Shown in pieces: positions 49,701-60,900 of a stretch of DNA of 64,000 bases (the first letter of the stretch is position 1; each line of letters begins with the position of its first letter). Source of the DNA: Manduca sexta (Eukaryota; Arthropoda; Insecta; Lepidoptera; Sphingidae). Under the pieces are notes generated by a model, which was given only the letters and a program-made list of their open reading frames with translations, was not told where the DNA came from and did no database searches. The stretch is taken from NCBI RefSeq assembly GCF_014839805.1, contig NC_051124.1, forward strand, positions 5,084,001 to 5,148,000. Direction: 5' to 3'. The translations under genes and the position numbers were made by a program.

Positions 49701-51269
49701 ATTTGTCCCAGTCGCAATTTCGCAATCTCACCTAAATCCCTTCTTAGAAATGCATAATACTTGTAGATTAGTATATTTAGTCTACTTGCGCTACATTTGC
49801 TATCACTACATTGACAATTCTCTATCTAATTCCCGGAAATTATCTGCTTTATCGATGACGTATCGAGTTAGCTATATCTACTAGTCATGATGATTTATAT
49901 TTTTTAGCAAACAAGTAAATCGACATCAAATAGATCACCTAGGCCGAAATGCATTGCATTTAGCCGTGTGTTCTAATAACGAGCGTGCTATGGTGCTGCT
50001 GCTGGAAGCCGGTGTTAACCCTAATGTGAAAGATAACCTTGGCATGACACCTCTTTCTCTGTGCTTGATGAGGAGGTAATATTATATTTTGAATGAATAG
50101 TCAACGTAAAAATTTTACTTCCAATAATATATTGTGCGTTCATAAGGGACGGTAATCGCTAGCCATCGGACTTGATTCCGCTTTTACCCTAGTTTATTTT
50201 TCGTATATACGTTTTAAAACTAACCGAGTTCTCATTGACGTATCAAGACATGATATTATGATTCTCTTAAGATTATGTAATAAGTATATACGAGTCAGTC
50301 TGAGTAAGTAACATAGCTGTTGTCGTTTATCTTTGCGCAGAACAGCTGCGTGAAAATATAGTTTTGTACCGATTTAAAAGACATTGAAGCCAGTGTACTT
50401 TTATACTGGTATTATTAACAAATATCTCAGGTAATAAGAGCGCAGAACAGTGACCTGCAGTAGGTACATACCTACATATTTAATTTATAATTGTCTCCTG
50501 GGTGACGTTGTTAGTGGTAGATGCAACTACAAGCGAGACAAATTGTCTCGTCGATCCGATGTAAATACGTACTTATAAAACACGTTGCTTTACTTAACTT
50601 CAACCTTACAATTATTACAGGCCGTCTCTCACCGTGATAAAGCTTTTATTTGACTATGGTGCAAAAATATTACCGCGCTCTAACCCGATGGACACTGGTC
50701 TATTTCTTCGTAAGTACTTCACATATTTTGTAATAACGTCACTACACGAAGCATGTTCCCATTTTTACGAAATTTAGGTGGCAAAAAAAGCAACTATGAT
50801 TCAGACTCATTATTACGTCCGACCATGACTTCATTTAAAACACGCGGAATATGCGTTTAGAAAATCAATTCGTTAAAAAAAAACACTTTCTTAAAAATTG
50901 CATATTTTTTTATAAACATGCTTATTTTATTTAGAATTCGTGATGATGTGTAATCCAACGGAGGAAGAAGAAGAAATACTGCGATATCTTGTAGAGGAGG
51001 GCGGTTTAGTTACGGACGCAGAAGCCCCCGGCGGAAGACAACCTTTGCATTTCGCAGCTATGAGCAATAATTGCCGCCTTATCAACATACTTATGGACCT
51101 TGGAGCTGATTTATTTTTTACTAACCATAGAAATGAAACAGCGAGAGAAGTAGCCACTACTTTTAAATGCAGGGAGGCGCTAGCTTTGTTAGAAAAGCTG
51201 GAAGGCAATCACATTCAAAATAAAAATGAATGTAGTAGCACTTCGTTAGAGACAAACTACCCAAACTAA
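46752..51269 (+). CDS. Ankyrin-repeat protein of unknown family
   Basis: I assemble six exons: 46752-47077, 47227-47690, 48047-48251, 49908-50075, 50621-50709 and 50935-51269, about 528 residues. The phases agree at each join. The second exon could instead end at 47618 (donor GTACGA), or read on to a stop at 47777-47779. The first part is acidic and Ser-rich with a hydrophobic stretch (LAKDLFITLLGYIYSG). The second exon encodes an acidic, Ser-rich linker. The C-terminal half has four or five ankyrin repeats: DFMMAAEIGDDRMLEILI, HLGRNALHLAVCSNNERAMV with LEAGVNPNVKDNLGMTPLSL, SLTVIKLLFDYGAKI, and GGRQPLHFAAMSNNCRLINI with LMDLGADLFFTNHRNETARE. Ankyrin repeats bind proteins. No IkappaB-type DSGxxS degron was seen, so Cactus is unlikely. 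Function unknown. Confidence 0.8.
48418..49250 (+). repeat. Nested SINE cluster in an ankyrin-gene intron
   Basis: Older SINE material surrounds the younger copy at 48846-49100. At 48425-48500 a worn head (CATGGCGTGGTTGTAAAGCA) is followed by GTTGGGTAGAGA. At 49113-49250 there is a worn body (AGTTCAGTATTTATGTCCGA, then CCTCTATCACATCATGAGTC and AACACATGGCG) matching 48950-49040 of the younger copy. The GGGTAGAGTGATTTTGAG run at 48803-48820 and its inverted partner at 49116-49135 also flank the insert. Confidence 0.7.
48846..49100 (+). mobile_element. tRNA-derived SINE with 13-bp target duplication
   Basis: A 255-bp insertion flanked by TATTTAACGATAA (48833-48845 and 49101-49113). The head CTGCCTCGGTGGCGTAGTTG has an A box and GGTTCGAATCCC a pol III B box. 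The body runs through GTGCCCGATATGGCGATAGG and CCCTATCACATCATGGGACG. The tail GTGATGTTATGT replaces poly(A). It inserted inside older SINE sequence, so it is the younger of the two. Confidence 0.9.
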
Positions 51270-51462
51270 ACTTAACTCCAAAATACCCACTGGAACTAAT
51301 TAACACCTTTAGTAGGTATCTTATAAAATATAATAACCTTATACTAATGTAGGATACCAATTAATGCTGTATCTACTTGCCCTGTACTCTATAGAATTAT
51401 ATGTCGAAACGTGTAAGTGGGATTCATTTGTGCAAGCTATTGGCTATTGACTGTTGATTTTG

Positions 51463-51468
51463 AATAAA
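51463..51468 (+). terminator. Poly(A) signal of the ankyrin gene
   Basis: AATAAA about 195 bp after the stop codon and about 560 bp before the TAK1 start codon. Confidence 0.55.
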
Positions 51469-51863
51469 ACAAAGTAGGTACGAGTTAACTTGCGGATTAA
51501 AACGGTGCCTATTTTATTTTGATAAAATATATTCGAGGCTTATAAAAAAGTAAGTAAATATGTACAGTTTCTATTTACTTTTAGTATAATATTATAATAT
51601 CTATAATACATAGTTTTATTGCTAATCGCGTATGTGCAAGGAATCATGGTATTTTAAATATTTTTCAACATGTGGTTGAACATTACACTATCAAAACAAA
51701 AGTACTATACGATTTATATTTTATGGATAAATTTTACACTGAAATTTTTAGAATAAAATACTTTATTATTTTTTAAAGTTACAAAATACGAATGTATTGA
51801 ACAATGGTACTATTATAGCCAGACACAACCCTATCGCGGTGTGACATTTGTTCTACAGTTTCA

Positions 51864-51874
51864 AAGATGGCGGC
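51864..51874 (+). promoter_or_regulatory. YY1-type motif in the TAK1 5' region
   Basis: AAGATGGCGGC matches the YY1/Pho-type element often found just downstream of transcription starts of broadly expressed genes. It lies about 155 bp before the TAK1 ATG, so it may lie in the 5' UTR near the TAK1 start site. Inferred from the motif only. Confidence 0.45.
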
Positions 51875-52027
51875 CTTGTCGCAGTTGCTTTTCTCTGCCA
51901 AACAATACTAAGAAAATTGAGATAACCAACTATTTTTACCAATTTATAAAGAAAATTAGGCATATTTGACAAATAAAATTAATTTAATTTGTCTAGTCAT
52001 ATTGATAATGTGATAATAAGTGTACCG

Positions 52028-55000
52028 ATGGCTTCCAATGTGCAAGACTTGCCTGTGCAGCAGACTTTTGTGGAGGAGATTGATTACAGTGAAATAAGAG
52101 AATTAGCGGTAAATATTTGTGAATAAGCGCTTTTATTATATATTCGGCTTGTAAGAAAGTGTAACATTCTGATGAAAATGACAGGTGGTGGGCAAAGGGG
52201 CGTTCGGTGTGGTATGGAAGGGCTTGTGGCGAAATACATTTGTAGCGGTAAAGCACATAAATTCTGAGGCTGAAAAACGAGAATTCAGTATAGAAGTACG
52301 GCAGCTATCCCGAGTGTGTCATCCAAACATCGTGAGACTGTATGGGGCCTGCACTAAAGGCGCTCATGTATGTCTGGTTATGGAGTACGCGGAGGGCGGG
52401 TCGCTGTACAATGTTCTCCACAATCGCCCCAAGCCCAAGTACACAGCAGCACATGCCATGAGTTGGGCTCGACAGTGTGCTGAGGTATTTACAAATTTCA
52501 CTAATAACATGATAAATGAATGAGTGTTTATCCTTATAAGTAGTAAACATAAGCTTTTGTTATGGTCTATAGAGCTATTGACCTATGTTAGTGATGATGC
52601 AGTTATTGCTGCCAAATTTAGTCAACCATTTCAGATATTAAAGATGTAAGAATCAACATATTATTCTATTTTTCTTTTGTTATTTTAAGCAAAAAATCAG
52701 ATTTGACTGTAAACAGTGGCTAGTATATAAATGTAAAAGGTTGACATATTTGTTTTTCATGGTTGAAATTGTGTCACTTAGTTACTCTTGTATAATCATA
52801 AAGTATAAAAATATATCAACAAAGGATGAATATATATTATGGTTAATTTTCAGGGTGTAGCATACCTTCATGCGATGAAACCAAAACCACTAATACACAG
52901 GGATTTAAAACCTCCTAATCTACTACTAGTTGGTGGTGGACAGAGATTGAAAATATGTGATTTTGGTACAGCGGCAGACAAAGCCACATACATGACTAAC
53001 AACAAAGGCAGTGCTGCATGGATGGCTCCAGAGGTTTGAAACTTTTATATTCTGCTGTTCACTGAGGTATAAAACATCCATAGTAATTTGTAATTACAAA
53101 AGTCTAAGAATTGTATAAAGTTGTTGATTTTGCACCTCTCCTAGATGCATGCAAGAGTGATGCAAACCAAAATTCAACAATATATTAAAAGAAAATATGT
53201 ATATACTTTAGCCTCATCAGTCAGTAATAAGCATCTTTAAAATAAAGTAAAACAGATCTCATTGTTATAATTTGGATTTTTTATATTTAAAACACTTTTA
53301 ACAGTATTATCTCAAATATTATTAACAATATGCAAATGAATACACAAAAAGAGGACATTCAAAGATGCTATGTTCAGAATGGATACATAGTATTATTTAT
53401 CAATAGAAAACTAAAAAATTACCATATCTAGTAGACAACACAAATATCACAAAAATGTATACATGTCATTCTACAAAATATGTTATCTAATTTTTATCCT
53501 CATAACAATTAAAGTGTGTTTAGAACTTGCATTCTGTAAACTATTTTATACCATCTACACTTCTAATATTAAATTAATGAGTATCAATAATACTAGATAG
53601 GGAATCATGTGTAGATAGACTGTGAATGATAGTGTGCGGAATAATGTAGTGATGAATCAGTGTGGAGTGAATCAGGATGAAATGACCCAAATTGAGAAAG
53701 GTTTGCTAAGGTAGTTTAGACATTTGGAAAGGATGCTTGATAGGGAACTGACAAAGAGATATTGTATAAGACAAGTGTATAAAGAAAAGCCAATAGTGTT
53801 GACCGCACCAAACCTTCAAATGTCTGATATTTGACATTTTTGAAAACTGAAAAGGCAAAAGGTCCCTAAACAGGCAGCAAAGTATGAAAAGATTAATGAA
53901 AGTGGATGAAGCTAAAGAAGTGACTCAGAATGAAATGGCATATCCATAGATTAATTAATATACCATAATAATAAATATATGACTAAACAAATGCATTTTG
54001 TGCAAAACAAATATCTTAAATTTTTATAGGTGTTGAAATGTTTTCCAGGTTTTTGAAGGTTCAACATATACAGAAAAATGTGATGTATTCTCATGGGGTA
54101 TAATATTGTGGGAAGTACTTTCCAGAAGGAAACCTTTTGAGGAATCCGGATCTGCATACAGGATAATGTGGGCTGTACACACAGGTGATATTTTAAACAA
54201 CATTTAACATTACGAATTTAAGGTATATGAAATCTACTTATTAATATTAGGAATGCATGTTGTATTAAAAATCTGACTACTTTCGATTGAAGAATGAACC
54301 AATGAAGCAAGTTAATACATGGATATTATTTTAAATAATATTGTTATTATTTTATTTGATAACAAAAAATCATAAGTATAGTAATACATTATATCAATTA
54401 AATTATGTTATCAAAATTAAAATAAATTCACATTATGTTTTTATATCCAGAAATTGCTGGCCATGTTTGTGTCATACACAGAATAAAGATTTATTCAAAT
54501 CTATTCTATTAAAATGTTATTTATTTATTTCCCATCTTGACTTGGGAGAAACAATTTGTCCCAAAACATTTTAATTTCTAAAATTCTTTTATAAATCAAT
54601 GAAATAAGATTCAATAATCAACAAACCATATTTCACAATGCTAGTCTATTGTTATATGAGTAAGTTTAATTCAGCTTCATAAATAACCTGTTCCCAATTT
54701 CAGGTCAAAGACCTAATCTTATTGAAGGGTGTCCAGAGCCAATTGAACAATTGATGACACAATGTTGGCACAAAATACCCGCACAGAGACCCAGCATGGC
54801 CAAGGTATGCATAATCACCTACACAATGAGTCAATCTGAATATAAATCACTTTCTCATTTTAATTAGAATTTGAATAATAATGACACCTTATTAATAATT
54901 CACATTCAACAAACATTGCTGTCAATATTTTTTTTTTATGTTGATCCTGTTGATATTATTATTTTATGTTGACATTCTATTTCTGTAGACCCGTGGTGGT

Positions 55001-56616
55001 TTTGTCATTAAAAGCCATGTTTAATGAGGATTAGTGCTATTTTCTCATAATACTGGTGATACATAGATTTGCTTTTTACTTTCATGCTCATAGTTGTAAT
55101 GCTAAGGCCCATTGCTCTTTGTACCCAATCCTCATTAAATCCAACATCAGTACTATACATATAATTTCTGTAGTTGTATAAGTGTTCATGGGCAACAGTA
55201 TAATAGACATAACTTTTAGGTGATCTTATTTGTTTACTGTCCAAAAAAAAATTCCTGCTATGTATATTTTATTATTGTAATATTGAAATTCCAGTCAAAA
55301 TAGGCTTGTTCATAGACATTCAAATATTGACGTTACTATTATTCATTCACAAACGATTCTGTGTTAACTTTGTAATAGAGTACTGTGTTGTACTTATTGC
55401 AGGTGGTAGAGATAATGGCAGCGCTTTGCGATTTCTTCCCCGGCGCAGACACGCCCATTAACTATGACGACTGCGAGGACGATAGCTCGGAGTGTTCGGA
55501 GGATCAGTACAAGTACAGCACCCAGGGCAGCTACGAAACAGACACAGAGCATGAAATACTGTCCCAAGTACACTTCCCGACACAATACGCAGACGAAACC
55601 GCCTCAAACCCGATCCCGAGAAACACTGACGAATCGTCGCAGTCACCAAAACCGCGAAGCTACGTCGAAACTCAAGTGAGTAAGCTGCAGAACAAAATGG
55701 CCGCCGAGGCACACCCTAAAACTGCCGCCCTGCCCAAGGACGAGCCGGACGTACACAACAGGATCGGGCCCGTTAGGATCCCGCATCAGTTCCAAAGACC
55801 CGAAATGTTCTCGGAGGCGGGTCGCTCCGCTGCCGTCCGCCCGCCCGACCTCACGCACGGCAGCGCCTGTAGCGACGCAAGCGCCGGCAGCGGCACCGGC
55901 AGCGTGGCCGGCAGCGGCACCGGCAGCGGCACCGGCAGCGTGGCCGGCAGCGCCGCCGGCAGTGTACACGACTCGCTCCGCGTGGTGCGCAGCCCCGCCG
56001 TGTTCAGCGAGAGTTCCTCGCCACGGAGGCTGTCGCCCATTCCCAACTACAATATCGGCAACATGAATCCGAGACACATAGACATTGAACACTATTGGAA
56101 CAGAGAGAATGATAAGCTCTCGCCGGCCAGGAGTCCCTCGGTGATAAGCACCACCAACTCTGTGAGGAAAGAGGACTACAATCAGAATTACTGTGACAGG
56201 CTGAGCGCTTCCAATAGTCCCATGACGCCGGTGAAGGAATACAACGGCAACGTGCCGCAGAGAGCGATCGATCCGAGATGCCAAACGCCGTTACAAATAG
56301 AAGTGGATCCTGTAAGTCAGCTGACAGATTGTACATAGTAGTAATAAGAACATTTCATGCCATTGTAGCGTGCGGCGAGTGACGACGTCATCGATGATAC
56401 CACATTTATTATAATATATTATATTTTTTATTTTTTTACTATATGTACTTTGTATGTGCACTTTTATATTTTGTTATGTCATATGAGAAACTCTTGAAAT
56501 TTTAAATGTATTATTTGATTTTCAGAACGCCTGGGAGTTGTACGACGTGCCCATTAATATCGACGACTACGTGGAAGTGAAGAACATGGCTGGATTTGAT
56601 AAATATTTTCCAGTGG
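52028..56616 (+). CDS. Tak1: TAK1 / MAP kinase kinase kinase 7 (3' end not in hand)
   Basis: Seven coding exons: 52028-52108, 52185-52484, 52854-53033, 54049-54184, 54704-54804, 55403-56311 and 56526-56616, about 599 residues so far. All have GT/AG limits and agreeing phases. The kinase domain spans about residues 22-285: glycine loop GKGAFG (30-35), Lys50 in [14 protein letters not shown] (Asp144), DFG (163-165) and the activation loop with Thr172, Thr175 and Ser180 before WMAPEV, which matches human THMTNNKGS. Further blocks ([51 protein letters not shown]) are TAK1-specific in character. The rest is a Ser-rich tail with a Gly-Ser repeat. TAK1, with TAB proteins, activates IKK and JNK in the insect IMD pathway. 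The final exon ends at donor GTGAGT in phase 1; the C-terminal TAB-binding coiled coil was not found downstream. Confidence 0.95.
53590..53960 (+). pseudogene. Degenerate LINE fragment in TAK1 intron 3
   Basis: A plus-strand remnant in the 53034-54048 intron reads IEKGLLR and, after a stop, FRHLERM, then [15 protein letters not shown]. This recalls the 'MLRWFGHVERM ... LTKRIYxAKVxGKR' end of RTE/Jockey-type reverse transcriptases. Stops are frequent and only the far C-terminal end is seen. Family not resolved. Confidence 0.55.
55882..55965 (+). repeat. 12-bp coding minisatellite in TAK1
   Basis: Seven units of GGCAGCGGCACC or GGCAGCGTGGCC type, encoding [27 protein letters not shown]. It is in frame inside TAK1 exon 6 and much richer in GC than the rest of the gene. 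It also opens a long antisense frame (56284-55643), which I take to be an artefact. Confidence 0.9.
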
Positions 56617-57589
56617 GTGAGTGTTTACACGACACATATTTTCATATATATTTTAGGCATCAACGACAAAAGAATATGCCGTCTTTTCGCGAATAACTAA
56701 TCACAAATATTTTAGTTTCAAGATACGCGTCCCAGATATTTTTTACACAACATTCACGATATGATAATTTCGATTCCTTTTGCACTTAAGATATTTTCGT
56801 TTTGTGCGAAAATAGTGATGGAGCGAGCAAGTGTGATTCAGAGCCACTCGTATCGATGTATAAATAGGCGCGCGGTCACGGGGCGTACGATGCGCTGTAC
56901 TACCGCTATACCTCCGCCTCCTCACTACTCTATTGTATTTACAGTTTATTTTGCACCGGAATTATATTTATCCTATCATTTACACTCCTGGTTTGGTGGA
57001 AAGACAAAAAAAAATATTATATCTGAACATTGTAAGGCGTGGCCTAACAACTTGGGCTTCTTAGTCTGACATAGATTTCCCATTGCATGATACAGTTTGC
57101 CCCATAGAAAGTATTTAGTCATTAATTAGGCACGTTTTTTTACTTCAAGAAAAAAAATTGATTTTCTAGACTCTATATTAAAAATAAAACTATAATTATG
57201 CACTTGATCATTATACGAAAGAAAAGAACTATTAATACGTAATTGAAACATTTATATGCTACAACATAAATAAAAAAAGATTTTCATATTATTAATTGAT
57301 GAGAAGTGGCGATAGTTCCCCCATCCTGCATAATATTTATAACAAGATTTTTTATCATTTATTTTCCAAGTACCTAGACTAATCATTTTCCTCGTCAGAT
57401 CTACTTAATATTCAGAGTATTGGAATGCAGGATAACTAATGTTTTTAACAAAATAAAAATGTAAAAAAAATCCAATTATAAGTAATTAAGTTCATAAGCA
57501 GCATGATCATTATTCCAAGCTCTAAAAAATTGAAACGTGACACGACAACCAGTTTATTAAGCAATTACATTATGAAATTATTATCATGT

Positions 57590-57655
57590 TTGACAACCCC
57601 CGTGGCGCGATGCACTCGAGAAGCCACGGGTTCGATGCCCGCGTCAAGAATTCAA
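57590..57655 (+). repeat. tRNA-like SINE head remnant
   Basis: CCCCGTGGCGCGATGCACTC followed by CCACGGGTTCGATGCCCGCG has the GTGGCGC start and a GGTTCGATGCC B-box-like motif of tRNA-derived repeats. The two halves are closer together than in a tRNA, so part of the head is deleted. Weak call. Confidence 0.4.
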
Positions 57656-57887
57656 GTTTTAGATCTGTATGTTGTGTTGCCTTAGTGGACTTGCCTGTCC
57701 ACAAGCCTTGAAAGTTTTTAAAGGGTTAGGGTTCATTCTTCGGTCATTATAATTACGCCATTTACGCCGGCGCTAAATACCCAAGATCTCGCCCAAAAAT
57801 TTTGTGAGTATTTCTCATAATAATTGTACGTAACGAAATAGTTTTTTTTTTTCGAAATATTATTGCCTATATTATATTTTTATATAT

Positions 57888-57988
57888 TTTTTTGCCTCAT
57901 GTTTTTTTGTTTGTCTTGATACATTCATTCTATATAATATTTGATAGAACGAATGTATTACGATAAACGAAAATAAGGCACATGAGAC
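57888..57988. repeat. Imperfect ~100-bp palindrome (MITE or hairpin)
   Basis: The inner arms ATACATTCATTCTAT (57919-57933) and ATAGAACGAATGTAT (57944-57958) pair with one mismatch around a 10-nt loop. The outer parts (GCCTCATGTTTTTTTGTTTG on the left, AAACGAAAATAAGGCACATG on the right) continue the pairing imperfectly. It is non-coding and shows no transposase. Confidence 0.55.
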
Positions 57989-60900
57989 AATTATTTTTTT
58001 CAACAATTATTTGTAAAAACGATTTCGTTGCGTACATTTATTTTGAGAAGTACTCTTTTAATGTTTCCTAATTCAAATTATAGGGTGCTTGTCAGTTATA
58101 TTAAAAATAGACTACATGTTGATAAATAAACGGTAAAACAACGTTTCCCTACTTTAATTATAATACATTATGCTAAGGAAGTAAGAGCTAATGCCAACAC
58201 CAAAGCTTTTTATTTTTACAAAAAAAAAATGCCTCGGCAATATTTTGCCTGCGTTCTACTTTACCAAATAAAAATAATTAACGCCTATGCTACAGCTGTT
58301 TCCAAGTCACTGTTTTGTAAAATTAATGCTTATCTAATAACATTCATCCTTGAAATAGATTTTGAAGAGGGAAGTGCTTCTAGAAAACGTTTCCAACCAC
58401 TTAACCTCATTATATATTTAGCTTCAAAGACTTGACCAATTTTTATATTTTTCTTAGAATACAGCAACACAAAGACTTTGCTTGTCAAGCAAGCGACACA
58501 TAAAATATGGTTCGCTTTCGAAGTAATAGCGCTTTTGCCAAAATATGATGACAATGACGATATATAGAGAAGTCACTTTCTAGGACTAGTTTTTATAATA
58601 CAAAAACTGCGCAGTTTCCTAAATACGAGTCTAAAATTGAGTTTGGTTATTAATTTCTTGATTTATTTATTTAACTTTATATTCTTACGCAATAATTTAA
58701 TGCATAAATGGTCTTAATGCATAGACCAATGATACTAGATTACTTTTGAGTAATGCAGTTAATGTATGACATTTTTCCTCAGTATCCACATGACTTTATT
58801 TAGTCAATCTTATAATAATAGCATGTACAAGAAACTTACACTTAATCAATTATAGACTTACAAAATCGTAAGATAAAAGCGGTTATTTGGACTGAGTCCA
58901 ACTGCAATATAATAAGGTAGTACAATACTAAAGATCACCTCCCTTCACACTTTGTTTGGTTTACGCTTAAGTATATCAAAAACGTCACGATTTTTACTGA
59001 TCTGCGCTTTAAATGTCCCACAAAATGATATAGGTTTTGTATAATTTCCTAAAAGGCATATAAATAGTTACACTTAGCGTATAAAGCATTCCGTTATTAG
59101 AACATCTGACCACGATCGTACATAATGGCGGCATGGTGCCGTCTAAACTGGTACCAATGTATCATGCACTACACGGCCTGAGTCATTGCATGCAAATAGC
59201 GAAGTCCTGTGCCAGGACATGCGCGCCCCGTGACTCACACTATTTATTTATCTTCCACGATTAAAGGCAATGTTTTTGTTTATTTTCAATCACAATGAAT
59301 TGTTTGGTTAGTTGATCATCTTTAGGGTAAATTTTGAGTAAATGCTATGTTATTTACTGGCTCTGTATAACAGGGAAATTATCATGGATATCTTAAAGTA
59401 TTTATCGCGAAGATAATAATTAAAATGCTAGATAACGGAAACTGAAATATCCGCTGGACGCACACAGTAAAATAGATGCTCTGCACATTACTTAAGTAAA
59501 GATTGACATTACATTAAGTACTATTTATGATTATTTTTCAAATATTTTGACTGGCTTTTCCTGAATTTATTTTTTTACTTTGCAACAATTGTCAAAAGAT
59601 ATACTTAACTATAAAACGAGCTCATACAGATAAAAAAAATGTTTTAACAAAAAAAAACTACTTTGTAAATCGAGTAAAATTTGCGAATACAAAAATTAAC
59701 TGCATCAGAGAGTAAAATAATTTAATTTAAAATAGTCTTCACCTAATTTAGAGCTTTACTAACCCGTGAAATTATTAAATCTCAATTCGAAGGAAACATA
59801 CCCACAACGTAACAAATTGCAATTGGCTTTTCATTAACCCTTGAAATATATCTAACAATAGCGCACTATAGTCATTAAGATTCACTGATTCCGAATTAAT
59901 TATTCAGCAAATAAAGAATAGATCTAATTTTATTATAGTATAGGATTGATCTGGTTCCCAGAACTCAGCCGCGCCGTTTGACACCCAGTACCGCGTATTC
60001 AAATATCAAGCGCTTACTCACCACCGTACATTATACAACCAGGGGTTAAAAATACGAGGATTATTTTTGCAATTGCCATCTTTTTATATTATGACAAATT
60101 ACTAAAATCACCACGCATGCGTACGGTTGTTATATATGATTTCAGTCTCAATGTATACAAGAATATGCACTTAGTAATTATTTTCAAAACTGTTGGCGGT
60201 GTATCATATCGATATCTATAAGGTTCTGTAATACATTTGCATGATAGCTTTGTGATGTGTGTAGGATGTTTTCATAATTTTAAGTGACTATCGTTAAATT
60301 TTCACAAGATTTTTTCGGCTGCTCATTGTCCAAGTATAATAGCAAAGTGCTGAGAGATTGTCGTCAAATTTCAACTTTTTCGCCCGCTCATTGTCCATGC
60401 TTTATCAATAACATTACGTCACTATTATATATTTATCAATAACTCCTTACTTCGTAAACATCATGCTCGGCCTATGAAAAAAACTATAGACCAGCTTAAT
60501 TTATGTTCTGTGGAAGAATAAGTGCCTTCTTTCAAAGCATAGAATATTTTTTTAATCGACTTTAAAAGGTGCCAGTTACTGCATTCGTCGCTTTTTTATT
60601 ATGTTTAGCTTTCATTTTGATAAAAATTCCATTTTGTTAGTTTTTTTAACCCCGCTTCGCTTTGGTGGGCTCTAATTTGGCTATATTATGACGTCATATA
60701 TACACTGAACATCACATAAAGAGTAAGGGATGTACAATCCCAATGTAATAAACGTAAATAATAATATCCAATGTAATAGAATAATAATTATTTAATGTGT
60801 TAGATGAGTTAACAGATATACTATTTATTACATTGCACAGAAAAAATTGCTTCCGCTATCTCTCCTCAAGTGACTGTTTTTGTAAGGTGTTTATAATCGA

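Noticed and set aside
46752..51269. Assignment of the ankyrin gene to Cactus (IkappaB)
   Set aside because: Too few repeats, no DSGxxS degron, and an unrelated N-terminus.
55643..56284. 213-codon antisense open frame opposite TAK1 exon 6
   Set aside because: It is Ala/Gly/Arg-rich and mirrors the GC-rich Gly-Ser repeat; the plus strand is the clear TAK1 coding strand.
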